Source of the DNA: Bacteroidales bacterium
Lineage (GTDB): Bacteria; Bacteroidota; Bacteroidia; Bacteroidales; Lentimicrobiaceae
Length of the DNA stretch: 64,000 nucleotides
Direction of reading: 5' to 3'
Assembly: GCA_016705005.1 (NCBI GenBank)
Contig: JADIZB010000039.1
Span: 128,220-192,219, forward strand
Made by a program: the position numbers and the translations under genes. Under the pieces are notes generated by a model. It was not told where the DNA came from. It searched no databases and saw only the letters and a program-made list of their open reading frames with translations. This document shows positions 17,431 through 26,028 of the stretch, in pieces (position 1 is the first letter of the stretch; each line of letters opens with the position of its first letter).

Positions 17431-18366
17431 TTAATTATCTTCTTCAATGAGGTAATGATTCCTGTCACTTGAACTGCGGCTTATCAATTCGCCGAGAAAA
17501 CCGGCAAGAAAAAGCTGTGTACCCAATATCATAAACAATAACCCAAGATAAAACAAGGGTCTTTCGGTCATTTTATAAGTTTCCAGAAAGATCTTGGCAT
17601 AGGCAAGGTAGCCTGCAATAATAAACCCTCCAATAAAAAGAAGTGTTCCAATTGAGCCAAAAAGATGCATTGGTTTCCGACCAAACCTGGAAACAAACAT
17701 AATTGAAACAAGATCAAGAAAACCATTAATAAAACGTTCCCAACCGAACTTAGTCACCCCGAATTGCCTTTTGCGATGTACAACTACCTTTTCACCTATA
17801 TTCCTGAACCCAGCCCATTTAGCAATAACAGGAATATACCGGTGCATTTCACCATATACTTCAATCGCTTTGACAACTTCATGTCGATAGGCCTTTAAAC
17901 CACAGTTCATATCATGAAGTTTAACACCGGATAACCTCCTTGTCGTCGCATTATATATCTTTGATGGAATATTTTTAGCCAGCCTGGAGTCATAACGCTT
18001 TTTCTTCCAGCCGGAAACAAGGTCAAACCCGTCTTCTTTGATCATTCTGTATAATTCCGGGATTTCATCCGGGCTGTCCTGAAGATCAGCATCCATTGTA
18101 ATAACCACATCTCCGCCGGCTTTCTCAAAACCTTTGTTCAATGCTGCTGATTTCCCATAATTCCGCCTGAATTTCAGACCCCTGATATAAGGATTTCCAG
18201 ATTGCAACGACCTGACAACCTTCCATGAATCATCACTGCTTCCGTCATCAACAAGGATAATCTCATAGGAAAAACTATTCTGAATCATCACTCGTTGAAT
18301 CCATGAGCACAATTCAGGCAAGGATTCTTCTTCATTAAATAATGGTATTACGATCGAAATATCCAT
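17431..18366 (-). CDS. GT2 membrane glycosyltransferase (DPM1/GtrB-like)
   Basis: A 311-residue family 2 glycosyltransferase. The catalytic GT-A domain shows SIVIPLFNEEESLPEL, the DDGSSDDS motif, MDADLQD (the DXD metal site) and a LSGVKLHDMNCGLKAYR acceptor region. Two C-terminal hydrophobic helices (about 230-255 and 268-290) anchor it in the membrane. Such enzymes transfer a sugar from a nucleotide donor to a polyprenyl phosphate for periplasmic glycosylation. It lies between DUF4199 and the GT4 gene on the same strand, in the surface-glycan block. Confidence 0.93.
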   Translation of the reverse strand: MDISIVIPLFNEEESLPELCSWIQRVMIQNSFSYEIILVDDGSSDDSWKVVRSLQSGNPYIRGLKFRRNYGKSAALNKGFEKAGGDVVITMDADLQDSPDEIPELYRMIKEDGFDLVSGWKKKRYDSRLAKNIPSKIYNATTRRLSGVKLHDMNCGLKAYRHEVVKAIEVYGEMHRYIPVIAKWAGFRNIGEKVVVHRKRQFGVTKFGWERFINGFLDLVSIMFVSRFGRKPMHLFGSIGTLLFIGGFIIAGYLAYAKIFLETYKMTERPLFYLGLLFMILGTQLFLAGFLGELISRSSSDRNHYLIEEDN

Positions 18367-18397
18367 TTACGGCAATATTTAACATGATGAATCAAGT

Positions 18398-18955
18398 TTA
18401 CAAAGCATTAAAACTATCATCATTTTTCTTTAGAAAAATTGCAATTATCAAAGAAAAGATTGCTCCCCAAAACGCCATCCCGAAAACCAAAGAAACAGAC
18501 ATCCCAATCGGACTCATAAATTTTTTGCTAAATGCCATGGCCTGATCGATCTGCTCATCAGTCATCCCTTTATCAACCATATTCTGCTCAGCAATCTCAA
18601 TTATTTTCTGCAATTCAGAAGGATCAAAATACTGATAAAACAAAAAAGTAAAAACAGCCATAACTATTCCGACAATTGCACTGATTATCGCTCCTGAGCC
18701 TAAACATCTCCCATAAGATAAGAACCCTCCGCAATACTTATCCCTGTATGTCTTTGTACCGATAATAATACCTATGATCAGTATGATAAACGTCAGATAG
18801 TTAATCCATCCTGTTCTATCGACATCGAGTGCATAAAACAACATAGAAATTAAAATAAAACCGGCACTTGTGTACAAACCGTAATTTAGAGAATTTCTGA
18901 AAAGTGAAGTTTGCTTCTTCTCTTCCATTGGTTCATTTGCTGCAATGTTTTCCAT
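18398..18955 (-). CDS. DUF4199-family membrane protein
   Basis: A 185-residue protein with four predicted membrane segments and the DUF4199 layout: NYGLYTSAGFILISMLFY, a tight second helix, the YRDKYCGGFLSYGRCLG loop and a final pair around a Met/Gln/Asp-rich helix (MVDKGMTDEQIDQAM). The start at 18955 is favoured because a -7 promoter box (18977-18984) overlaps the alternative start at 18979. Function unknown; DUF4199 is common in Bacteroidota. It is transcribed divergently from the SRP RNA gene. Confidence 0.82.
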   Translation of the reverse strand: MENIAANEPMEEKKQTSLFRNSLNYGLYTSAGFILISMLFYALDVDRTGWINYLTFIILIIGIIIGTKTYRDKYCGGFLSYGRCLGSGAIISAIVGIVMAVFTFLFYQYFDPSELQKIIEIAEQNMVDKGMTDEQIDQAMAFSKKFMSPIGMSVSLVFGMAFWGAIFSLIIAIFLKKNDDSFNAL

Positions 18956-18976
18956 GATGTCAGGTTTTTGTTTCTG

Positions 18977-18984
18977 CAAATGTA
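18977..18984 (-). promoter_or_regulatory. -7 promoter box of the DUF4199 gene
   Basis: CAAATGTA on the plus strand is the complement of TACATTTG, an exact TAnnTTTG match. It overlaps the alternative start codon at 18979 and therefore supports the start at 18955. Confidence 0.55.
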
Positions 18985-19019
18985 ATAAATAAGTTTGGCC
19001 GTTAATAATGGCTTTAACA

Positions 19020-19050
19020 TTTGGATGGAAAGTGTTTTTATGTATCTTTG
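19020..19050 (+). promoter_or_regulatory. Promoter of the SRP RNA gene
   Basis: TTTG at 19020-19023 and TATCTTTG at 19043-19050 are separated by 19 bases, matching the Bacteroidota sigma-ABfr consensus at both boxes. The RNA begins 4-5 bases after the -7 box, which calibrates other promoters in the window. Confidence 0.85.
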
Positions 19051-19054
19051 CAGC

Positions 19055-19151
19055 GGGTAAGTCTTATACGACCAGCTCCCATTGAACTCCCCCAGGTCAG
19101 GAATGAAGCAAGGGTAGATGGTTGTAGCGGTGCGATGTAAGTAGCTTACCC
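19055..19151 (+). ncRNA. ffs: Signal recognition particle RNA (small bacterial 4.5S type)
   Basis: The segment folds as the short SRP RNA hairpin. GGGTAAG (19055-19061) pairs with CTTACCC (19145-19151). The apical part carries the highly conserved Ffh-binding elements CAGGTCAGGAATGAAGCA (domain IV, asymmetric loop and GNAR-like tetraloop region). The RNA binds Ffh to target nascent membrane and secreted proteins to FtsY. A run of six T (19152-19157) right after the closing stem acts as the terminator, and a consensus promoter stands upstream. About 97 nt; the exact ends are estimated. Confidence 0.93.
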
Positions 19152-19192
19152 TTTTTTATTGGCATTGATTGATTCTATACAAAATTCAAGTT

Positions 19193-19804
19193 ATGCTGCT
19201 CAGAATCTATCCTGAAAATCCAAATGAAAAGCACATTAGGATGGTGGTTGAATGCCTTATGGATGGTGGAATAATCATCTATCCAACAGATACTGTTTAT
19301 GGCATTGGTTGTGATATTCTCAAATCCAAAGCTATTGAAAAAGTAGCCCTTATAAAAGGAATTAATGCAGCTAAAGCTAATTTTTCATTTATCTGTAACG
19401 ACCTTAGCCAATTGGCTGACTATAGCAAACCCATTAACAATGATGTTTTTAAATTGATGAGGAAGAATCTTCCGGGACCGTTTACATTTATCTTAAATGC
19501 CAATAACAACGTTCCCAAATTGATTCAAAGCAAAAAGAAAACCGTTGGTATCCGCATTCCTGACAATAACATTCCACTTGAAATTGTCAGAGAATTAGGC
19601 CATCCTATTATGTCCACATCGGTGCATGATGATGATGAAATACTGGAATATACGACCGACCCGGAGCTTATTTATGAAAAGTACAGCTCTGTGGTTGACA
19701 TTGTGATAGATGGTGGATACGGCGATAATGAAGCATCAACTGTTGTTGATTGCACCAGTGATGAAATTCTTATTGTTCGCGAAGGCAAGGGTATTCTTAT
19801 TTGA
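19193..19804 (+). CDS. YciO/YrdC/Sua5-family protein (YciO-like)
   Basis: A 203-residue protein with the YrdC fold. The family signature IIYPTDTVYGIGCDI binds the nucleotide, and PIMSTSVH carries the conserved Ser/Thr segment. The middle reads FSFICNDLSQLADYSKP and the C-terminus ELIYEKYSSVVDIVIDGGY, closer to E. coli YciO than to TsaC. The KxR lysine/arginine pattern of true threonylcarbamoyl-AMP synthases is not clear. It may make L-threonylcarbamoyladenylate for the t6A tRNA modification or be a paralogue of unsettled role. The ATG at 19193 is preferred over TTG at 19169. The mtaB gene at 33976 acts later on the same modified base. Confidence 0.88.
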   Translation: MLLRIYPENPNEKHIRMVVECLMDGGIIIYPTDTVYGIGCDILKSKAIEKVALIKGINAAKANFSFICNDLSQLADYSKPINNDVFKLMRKNLPGPFTFILNANNNVPKLIQSKKKTVGIRIPDNNIPLEIVRELGHPIMSTSVHDDDEILEYTTDPELIYEKYSSVVDIVIDGGYGDNEASTVVDCTSDEILIVREGKGILI

Positions 19805-19806
19805 AA

Positions 19807-20133
19807 ATGAAAAAAGGGAATATTTCAGATATCAGTGGATTCGAAAACAGCAGCGTTGAGATAACACAAACACTACTTGACGGATCATCCCGTGTTGAAA
19901 GAATTATTTCAAACGGTCAGACTACTCCGGATGGTGAATGGTATGATCAATCACTGGATGAATGGGTGGTTTTGCTTCAGGGTGAAGCAAGCCTGGAATT
20001 TGAAGATGGCAGTATATTAAATTTGCATGATGGAGATTATGTATTAATTAAGTCCCACCAAAAACACCGGGTCTCCTATACCAGCCATCAGCCACCTTGT
20101 ATATGGCTGGCCATTCATGGAAAATTTTCATAA
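19807..20133 (+). CDS. Small single-domain cupin
   Basis: A 108-residue beta-barrel protein. Conserved cupin elements include DEWVVLLQGEASLEFEDG and the second motif region LHDGDYVLIKSHQKHRVSYT, with PPCIWLAIHGK at the end. One His (HRVSY) and Glu/Asp side chains could bind a metal, but the usual HxH pair of motif 1 is replaced by DEW. It starts 3 bases after the YciO-like stop, so the two are co-transcribed. Related small cupins are annotated loosely and have no assigned reaction. Confidence 0.8.
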   Translation: MKKGNISDISGFENSSVEITQTLLDGSSRVERIISNGQTTPDGEWYDQSLDEWVVLLQGEASLEFEDGSILNLHDGDYVLIKSHQKHRVSYTSHQPPCIWLAIHGKFS

Positions 20134-20203
20134 TTTTTGTTGCTGAAAATCAGAATAATGCGATCTTCAACTCAGGAATTTAAAGACATTTGGTGGTAAA
20201 ACA

Positions 20204-20234
20204 TTTGGATATATGGAATAAATAAGTACTTTTG
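20204..20234 (+). promoter_or_regulatory. Promoter of tRNA-Lys
   Basis: TTTG (20204-20207) and TACTTTTG (20227-20234) are separated by 19 bases, an exact Bacteroidota promoter. The tRNA begins 12 bases later. Confidence 0.8.
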
Positions 20235-20246
20235 CAGTCCCAAATT

Positions 20247-20319
20247 GATTCCGTAGCTCAGCAGGTAGAGCACATCCCTTTTAAGGATGGGGTCCTGGGT
20301 TCGAATCCCAGCGGGATCA
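20247..20319 (+). tRNA. tRNA-Lys (anticodon TTT)
   Basis: A complete 73-nt cloverleaf. The acceptor arm pairs GATTCCG with CGGGATC (one G-T pair), followed by discriminator A. The D arm is GCTC/GAGC and the anticodon arm CATCC/GGATG with loop CTTTTAA, giving anticodon TTT. The T arm is CTGGG/CCCAG around TTCGAAT. CCA is not encoded. It has its own promoter and strong terminator, so it is a single-gene unit. Confidence 0.97.
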
Positions 20320-20321
20320 CT

Positions 20322-20352
20322 AAAAGCCCGGCTTTATGCCGGGCTTTTTTTT
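20322..20352 (+). terminator. Rho-independent terminator of tRNA-Lys
   Basis: An 11-bp stem (20322-20332 with 20338-20348) and 5-base loop are followed by a run of T to 20352, starting three bases after the tRNA. Confidence 0.93.
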
Positions 20353-20494
20353 GTGCTCATCCGTTTTTCCACGTAAAGCAATAAACAGCAAATTTCATGA
20401 TCAAAAACAGGTATGAATATGTGGTTTCTAACATTGTCCGCCCGAAATCAATGACAAACATCCTTTATTAGTAATTGTATACTATCGAAAAAAG

Positions 20495-20526
20495 TTTGTG
20501 GTTGGGATTACATTTTGATACTTTTG
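20495..20526 (+). promoter_or_regulatory. Promoter of the ugd-led nucleotide-sugar genes
   Basis: TTTG (20495-20498) and TACTTTTG (20519-20526) are separated by 20 bases. Transcription would start about 33 bases before the ugd ATG. Confidence 0.7.
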
Positions 20527-20563
20527 TTAATAAAGAATTAAAACAGTTAAATTATCTGACAAT

Positions 20564-21889
20564 ATGAAAATCACCATTGTAGGCACTGGCTATGTAGGCC
20601 TTGTAACTGGCACCTGTTTCGCCGAAGTCGGTATTGATGTAATTTGTGTAGACATTGACATCAAGAAGATCGAAAACCTGAAAAAGGGAATTTCACCCAT
20701 CTATGAGCCTGGATTGGACGGAATGATAGCGCGGAATGTTGAGAAAGACAGACTTCATTTTTCAACTGACTTACCAAGTTGTGTCAATGAATCTGATGTT
20801 ATATTTATTGCTGTGGGCACGCCTCCCGATGAAGATGGAAGTGCTGATCTGAAATATGTGCTGGATGTTGCCCGGACTGTTGGTAAGCATATGAATCAAC
20901 ATATTCTTATTGTAACTAAAAGTACTGTTCCTGTCGGTACAGCAAAGAAAGTCCGACAGGCAATTCAGGATGAGTTGAACCAACGCTCCTTGAATATTGA
21001 ATTTGATGTAGCCTCTAACCCGGAGTTCCTCAAGGAGGGAGATGCTATCAACGACTTTATGAAGCCTGATAGAATTGTTGTAGGAGTTGAATCTGAGAAA
21101 GCTCAGGAAATAATGTCAAGACTTTACAAACCCTTTACACTGAATGGTCATCCCGTGATTTTCATGGATGTTCCATCTGCTGAAATGACAAAATATGCCG
21201 CGAATGCTATGCTTGCCACCAAAATAAGCTTCATCAACGATATCGCAAACCTCTGCGAAATCATTGGTGCAGATGTAAACATGGTAAGGAAAGGAATCGG
21301 AAGTGACTCAAGAATCGGCACCAAATTCATTTACCCCGGGATTGGTTATGGTGGTTCCTGTTTCCCCAAAGACGTGAAAGCTCTGATAAAAACTGCCGAT
21401 AATGTTGGCTACCCCATGAGGATTCTTAAAGCTGTTGAATTCGTCAATGATGATCAGAAATCTGTACTCTTTAATAAATTTATGAATCATTTTGATGGCA
21501 ATGTAAAGGGACTTACTGTTGGACTTTGGGGGCTTTCTTTCAAACCACAAACAGATGATATGCGTGAAGCCCCTGCCTTAATTATCATCGAAAAACTGCT
21601 GGCACATGGATGTGTGGTAAAAGCCTATGATCCTGTAGCAATGCATGAAACAGAAAGACGAATTGGCAATAGAATCACATACTGTAAGGATCAATATGAA
21701 GCAGCAATGGATGCAGATGCAATTTTTCTCCTTACCGAGTGGACTGAATTCCGTTTCCCTAACTGGAATGTGCTCACAAAATTGATAAAACACAAAGTAA
21801 TCTTTGACGGTCGTAATATATATGACCGGAAGGAATTGAATGCAGCAGGCTATGAGTACTTCTGCATTGGTGTAAATACAAAACTGTAA
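20564..21889 (+). CDS. ugd: UDP-glucose 6-dehydrogenase
   Basis: A 441-residue enzyme that oxidises UDP-glucose to UDP-glucuronate with two NAD+. The N-terminal NAD site is IVGTGYVGLVTGTCFAEVG. TKSTVPVGT and ASNPEFLKEGDAINDF are substrate-binding blocks, and the catalytic Cys sits in YGGSCFPKDVKAL. The length is typical. The product is the substrate of the UDP-glucuronate decarboxylase encoded next. A hairpin after the stop may end part of the transcription. Confidence 0.96.
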   Translation: MKITIVGTGYVGLVTGTCFAEVGIDVICVDIDIKKIENLKKGISPIYEPGLDGMIARNVEKDRLHFSTDLPSCVNESDVIFIAVGTPPDEDGSADLKYVLDVARTVGKHMNQHILIVTKSTVPVGTAKKVRQAIQDELNQRSLNIEFDVASNPEFLKEGDAINDFMKPDRIVVGVESEKAQEIMSRLYKPFTLNGHPVIFMDVPSAEMTKYAANAMLATKISFINDIANLCEIIGADVNMVRKGIGSDSRIGTKFIYPGIGYGGSCFPKDVKALIKTADNVGYPMRILKAVEFVNDDQKSVLFNKFMNHFDGNVKGLTVGLWGLSFKPQTDDMREAPALIIIEKLLAHGCVVKAYDPVAMHETERRIGNRITYCKDQYEAAMDADAIFLLTEWTEFRFPNWNVLTKLIKHKVIFDGRNIYDRKELNAAGYEYFCIGVNTKL

Positions 21890-21905
21890 TATTTTCAGAC
21901 TCAGT

Positions 21906-21955
21906 AACCGGAATCAACTAAAAAATATCCCTTTTGTTGATTCCGGTTTGTTTTT
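21906..21955 (+). terminator. Hairpin with T run after ugd
   Basis: A 13-bp inverted repeat (21906-21918 with 21936-21948) with a 17-base loop is followed by TTTGTTTTT. It may partly terminate ugd transcription before the decarboxylase gene. Confidence 0.65.
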
Positions 21956-21978
21956 AGTTTAACCAGAAAGGATCATTC

Positions 21979-22917
21979 ATGAAAAAAAAGATATTAGTAA
22001 CGGGTGGTGCAGGATTCCTGGGATCACATTTATGTGAAAGGTTGCTCAATGAAGGAAACGAAGTTGTTTGCCTTGATAATTATTTCACTGGTCAAAAAAG
22101 TAATGTAGTTCATTTACTTTCAAATCCGTACTTCGAGATGATCCGGCACGATGTTACGATGCCGTTTTTTATAGAAGTTGATGAGATTTATAACCTTGCA
22201 TGTCCTGCCTCTCCGATCCATTATCAGTACAACCCGATTAAAACTGTAAAAACATCGGTAATGGGAGCTGTCAATATGCTTGGTTTAGCAAAAAGAATTA
22301 AAGCTAAAATCCTTCAGGCTTCAACCAGTGAAGTATACGGCGACCCGCAGATACACCCGCAGACAGAAAGTTACTGGGGACATGTAAATCCTATTGGTGA
22401 ACGCGCTTGTTATGATGAAGGAAAAAGGGCTGCTGAAACATTATTCGTGAATTATCACAAGCAAAATAATGTCCGGATAAAAATAATCCGCATCTTCAAT
22501 ACATACGGGCCCAGAATGCATCCCAATGATGGAAGAGTGGTTTCCAATTTCATAGTACAAGCCTTGCAAGGCAAGGATATTACCATTTATGGCGACGGAA
22601 GTCAGTCACGAAGTTTTTGTTACTACTCCGACCTGCTCGATGGAATGATCAAACTTATGAATACAGGTGATGATTTTACAGGACCTGTCAATGTTGGAAA
22701 CCCAAATGAGTTTACCATTCTTGAACTTGCCGAAAAAATAATAAGGCTTACCGGTTCTTCTTCAAAAATAATAAGGCAACCTCTGCCATCCGATGATCCT
22801 ATGCAGCGACAACCTGATATCTCCCTCGCAAAAAGTAAGCTAAACTGGGAACCAAAAATTGAACTGGAGGAAGGGCTCCAAAAAACAATAGATTTTTTTA
22901 AAACAATTGTTAAATAA
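21979..22917 (+). CDS. UDP-glucuronate decarboxylase (UDP-xylose synthase)
   Basis: A 312-residue extended SDR. The NAD motif is TGGAGFLGSHLCERL. The catalytic triad is visible as Ser/Thr in QASTSEVYGDP and YxxxK in CYDEGKRAAE. The stretches NLACPASPIHYQYNPIKT and IFNTYGPRMHPNDGRVVSNF distinguish the UXS class from epimerases and dTDP-glucose dehydratases. It converts UDP-glucuronate to UDP-xylose, so with ugd it provides a two-step route from UDP-glucose. rfbD follows after 10 bases. Confidence 0.95.
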   Translation: MKKKILVTGGAGFLGSHLCERLLNEGNEVVCLDNYFTGQKSNVVHLLSNPYFEMIRHDVTMPFFIEVDEIYNLACPASPIHYQYNPIKTVKTSVMGAVNMLGLAKRIKAKILQASTSEVYGDPQIHPQTESYWGHVNPIGERACYDEGKRAAETLFVNYHKQNNVRIKIIRIFNTYGPRMHPNDGRVVSNFIVQALQGKDITIYGDGSQSRSFCYYSDLLDGMIKLMNTGDDFTGPVNVGNPNEFTILELAEKIIRLTGSSSKIIRQPLPSDDPMQRQPDISLAKSKLNWEPKIELEEGLQKTIDFFKTIVK

Positions 22918-22927
22918 ATTTCTTCAA

Positions 22928-23785
22928 ATGAAAGTCCTGATTACAGGTAGCAAAGGTCAACTTGGAAATGAACTTAACCTGCTTGATGGAAAATATTCTG
23001 ATGTTGAATTTCTATTCACCGATTTTGAAGAACTGGATATCACCAATCAGACATCAGTATATTCTCTATTGTCAGATTACAAACCGTCCTGGATTGTCAA
23101 TTGTGCTGCATATACAGCTGTGGATAAGGCTGAACAGGAACCTGAAAAAGCTATGCTGCTGAATTCAGGAGCTCCTGGAATACTTGCAAAAGAGGCATCC
23201 AGAATCAATGCAAGATTGATTCACATTTCAACCGACTACGTGTTTGATGGTAAAAACCATCAGCCATACCGTGTTGATGATAAAAAGAATCCATTGGGGA
23301 TCTATGCACGCAGCAAGGCCAATGGCGAAGATAATGTGTTGAATAACGCCCCTTCTGCCATTATTATCCGAACTTCATGGCTATATTCACAATTCGGGAC
23401 AAACTTCGTAAAAACAATTAGACGGGCAGGAAAAGAACGCGGAAAACTAATGGTTGTTGCTGATCAGATTGGATCCCCTACCTGGGCTTATGACCTGGCT
23501 GAAGCAATCATCCAACTTATCAGGTGCAATGCCGGTTCAGGCATTTACCATTTTGCCAATGAAGGCGTATGTAGCTGGTTCGATTTTGCCAAAGCCATCA
23601 TTGAGTTTTCTGACATCAGTTGCGAGATAAATGCAACCGATACTGCAGGATATCCTCTCCCATCTCCAAGACCATTCTATAGTGTATTTGACAAATCACA
23701 TTACATTCAAACAACTGGACAATCTATCCCATACTGGCGCGACAGCCTGAAAAAATGCATAGCTTTGCTGAATGAACAGAGCTGA
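22928..23785 (+). CDS. rfbD: dTDP-4-dehydrorhamnose reductase
   Basis: A 285-residue extended SDR that reduces dTDP-4-keto-L-rhamnose to dTDP-L-rhamnose. It starts with LITGSKGQLGNEL, and NCAAYTAVDKAE, HISTDYVFDG and the YARSKANGE active-site YxxxK are all present. ATG at 22928 is chosen because the TTG further upstream (22907) would overlap the preceding stop. The partner enzymes rfbA, rfbB and rfbC are not in this window. It overlaps the GxxExxY gene by 14 bases. Confidence 0.93.
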   Translation: MKVLITGSKGQLGNELNLLDGKYSDVEFLFTDFEELDITNQTSVYSLLSDYKPSWIVNCAAYTAVDKAEQEPEKAMLLNSGAPGILAKEASRINARLIHISTDYVFDGKNHQPYRVDDKKNPLGIYARSKANGEDNVLNNAPSAIIIRTSWLYSQFGTNFVKTIRRAGKERGKLMVVADQIGSPTWAYDLAEAIIQLIRCNAGSGIYHFANEGVCSWFDFAKAIIEFSDISCEINATDTAGYPLPSPRPFYSVFDKSHYIQTTGQSIPYWRDSLKKCIALLNEQS

Positions 23786-24158
23786 TCTGAACCGACTGCA
23801 CACAAAAGTTTTTGAAGCTGCTTCTGAAGTATTAACAGAACTCGGTCCTGGCCTCGATGAGCAAATTTACAGATCATGCTTTCTGCATGAGTTGCGGCTT
23901 CAGGGATTGATGTTTAAACGTGATGTAATTTTCCCTGTTTTCTATAAGGATCTGAAAACAAATAATGAATATAAGGCCGAGATTCTTGTTGAGAATCAAT
24001 TGATCGTCGAGATTATAAATGAATCCGGAATAAATCCACTCAGAATCACTGCAATGCAGTCAAAACTCAAACTTTCCGGGAAACGGCTTGGGGTCATAAT
24101 TTCGTTCAACTGCGCAGCAATTACTGACGGATACAGGAAAATTATAGTGAATCCCTGA
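23772..24158 (+). CDS. GxxExxY protein (PD-(D/E)XK-like fold), atypical active site
   Basis: A 128-residue member of the GxxExxY family, a group of small PD-(D/E)XK-like proteins often found next to polysaccharide genes in Bacteroidota. The signature reads GLDEQIY, followed by LHELRLQGL. In typical members the next motif has an Asp before a beta strand and ExK after it. Here these positions read KAEILVE and VEIINES, so the usual Asp is Glu and the Lys is missing. Nuclease activity is therefore doubtful. The gene overlaps rfbD by 14 bases and probably belongs to the same transcript. Biological function is unknown. Confidence 0.82.
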   Translation: MNRADLNRLHTKVFEAASEVLTELGPGLDEQIYRSCFLHELRLQGLMFKRDVIFPVFYKDLKTNNEYKAEILVENQLIVEIINESGINPLRITAMQSKLKLSGKRLGVIISFNCAAITDGYRKIIVNP

Positions 24159-24229
24159 GCTAAAAACTTAAAGAAGTTGATTAAGATATTGGGTAATTTA
24201 ATAAATTCGAAAAATAAAAAGACAGCCAT

Positions 24230-25975
24230 ATGACAATTCATGAAGTTGACCCTAAAATCATTGATAAAGCCAACACCTGGCTGAATGGCAATTATGATGC
24301 AGAAACCAAAGCTGTTGTAAAAAATATGCTGGAGAATGACCCTGCTGAACTTGTTGAGTGTTTTTATAGAGACCTTGAATTCGGCACAGGTGGATTAAGG
24401 GGGATTATGGGAACCGGAACCAATCGTATGAATAAATATACTGTGGGAACCGCTACCCAGGGACTTGCCAATTACCTGAAATACAGCTTCTCCACTCTTC
24501 CTGAAATCAGTTTGGCAATAGCTTTTGATTCCAGAAACAACAGCCCCTATTTTGCTCAGATTGCAGCAGATGTTTTGGCAGGTAACGGAATTAAAGTGTT
24601 TCTGTTTGAAAGTCTCAGACCAACGCCGGAGCTCTCCTTTGCAGTCAGACACTTGAAATGTCAGGGTGGGATTGTTATTACGGCATCCCACAATCCGAAA
24701 GAATACAACGGATATAAAGTATACTGGAATGATGGTGGACAGTTGGTCCCTCCACATGACAAGAATGTTATTGATGAAGTTTATAAAATAACCAACGTTG
24801 ATGATGTTAAATTCGGCAATGATAGTCCTCTCATTGTAAAAATCGGCAAAGAGGTTGACGATGTTTACCTTTCAATGCTGAAATCACTTTCCTTGTCTCC
24901 TGACATAATAGCCCGGCAACACGATCTGAGGATTGTTTACACGCCGATACATGGCACAGGGGCATTGCTTGTGCCGCAAGCACTCAGCAGGTTCGGATTT
25001 AATGCAGTGACCACAGTTGAAAAACAGATGATACCGGATGGTAATTTCCCAACTGTACTTTCGCCAAACCCTGAAGAAAAAGCTGCCATGGCAATGGCAC
25101 TGGATAAGGCAAAAGAAGTAAATGCTGACCTTATTCTGGCTACCGATCCGGATGCTGACAGGGTTGGAGCCGGTGTAAAGGATAATGAGGGAAATTATAT
25201 CCTTCTGAATGGAAACCAATCAGCCACCTTGCTGATTTATTACCTGATAAAGCAATGGAAAGCCAAAGGAAAAATCACTGGAAATGAATTTATTGCCAAA
25301 ACAATCGTTACTTCCGAATTACTTAAGGATATTGCTGTTGACAATGGGGTGGAATCATATGATGTTTTGACAGGGTTCAAATACATTGCCGAGATCATCA
25401 GGAAATTTGAAGGCATAAAAACATTCATCGGAGGCGGAGAAGAGAGTTATGGATATCTGGTTGGCGATAGTGTCAGGGACAAGGATGCCGTTATTTCATG
25501 CTGTATGCTTGCCGAAACTGCCGCATGGGCAAAAGATCAGGGACTTACCATGTTTGACCTTCTTATTGATATTTATAAGGAATATGGCTTCTATCTTGAG
25601 GACCTGATCTCAATAACCAAAAAAGGCAAATCCGGAGCTGAAGAAATTCAGGAAATGATGAAAAATTATCGCATCAATCCGCCAAAAGTAATTAACGGAC
25701 AGAAAGTTACGATAATAAAAGACTATCAGTTACAGGTTGAAAAAAACCTTTCTACCGGGTCTGAAACACCTATCCTACTGCCTAAATCAGATGTATTGCA
25801 ATTCTTTCTGGAAAGTGGCAGTAAAATTACTGTCCGGCCCTCAGGAACTGAACCAAAAATCAAGTTTTATTTTGGAGTTAAAGGTAAACTGAACAGTAAG
25901 AATGAATTTGATAAAGTCAACAAAGAGATGGCTGCCCAGTTGCAATCTATTATAACATCAATGGGACTGAGATAA
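24230..25975 (+). CDS. Alpha-D-phosphohexomutase (phosphoglucomutase/phosphomannomutase)
   Basis: A 581-residue four-domain phosphosugar mutase. The catalytic phosphoserine loop is ITASHNPKEYNGYK. The metal loop is DPDADRVG, the sugar-binding loop GGGEESYGYL, and the phosphate loop RPSGTEPKIKFY. The length and N-terminal FGTGGLRGIMGTGTNRMN point to the PGM2-like bacterial phosphoglucomutase/phosphomannomutase subgroup. It would supply glucose 1-phosphate for UDP-glucose and dTDP-glucose, the substrates upstream of ugd and rfbD. It ends the nucleotide-sugar gene run. Confidence 0.94.
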   Translation: MTIHEVDPKIIDKANTWLNGNYDAETKAVVKNMLENDPAELVECFYRDLEFGTGGLRGIMGTGTNRMNKYTVGTATQGLANYLKYSFSTLPEISLAIAFDSRNNSPYFAQIAADVLAGNGIKVFLFESLRPTPELSFAVRHLKCQGGIVITASHNPKEYNGYKVYWNDGGQLVPPHDKNVIDEVYKITNVDDVKFGNDSPLIVKIGKEVDDVYLSMLKSLSLSPDIIARQHDLRIVYTPIHGTGALLVPQALSRFGFNAVTTVEKQMIPDGNFPTVLSPNPEEKAAMAMALDKAKEVNADLILATDPDADRVGAGVKDNEGNYILLNGNQSATLLIYYLIKQWKAKGKITGNEFIAKTIVTSELLKDIAVDNGVESYDVLTGFKYIAEIIRKFEGIKTFIGGGEESYGYLVGDSVRDKDAVISCCMLAETAAWAKDQGLTMFDLLIDIYKEYGFYLEDLISITKKGKSGAEEIQEMMKNYRINPPKVINGQKVTIIKDYQLQVEKNLSTGSETPILLPKSDVLQFFLESGSKITVRPSGTEPKIKFYFGVKGKLNSKNEFDKVNKEMAAQLQSIITSMGLR

Positions 25976-25985
25976 TTAAAAAACA

Positions 25986-26015
25986 AAAAAAAAGCGGCTT
26001 ACGCCGCTTTTTTTT
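25986..26015. terminator. Bidirectional terminator between the mutase and argF
   Basis: GCGGC/GCCGC forms the stem core, flanked by runs of A and T (25986-25998 with 26003-26015). Runs of T follow in both directions, between converging genes. Confidence 0.9.
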
Positions 26016-26028
26016 ATAAAAAATCTGA

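Noticed and set aside
23772..24158. Toxin or restriction-type nuclease as part of a defence island
   Set aside because: The active site is degraded and all neighbours are nucleotide-sugar genes.
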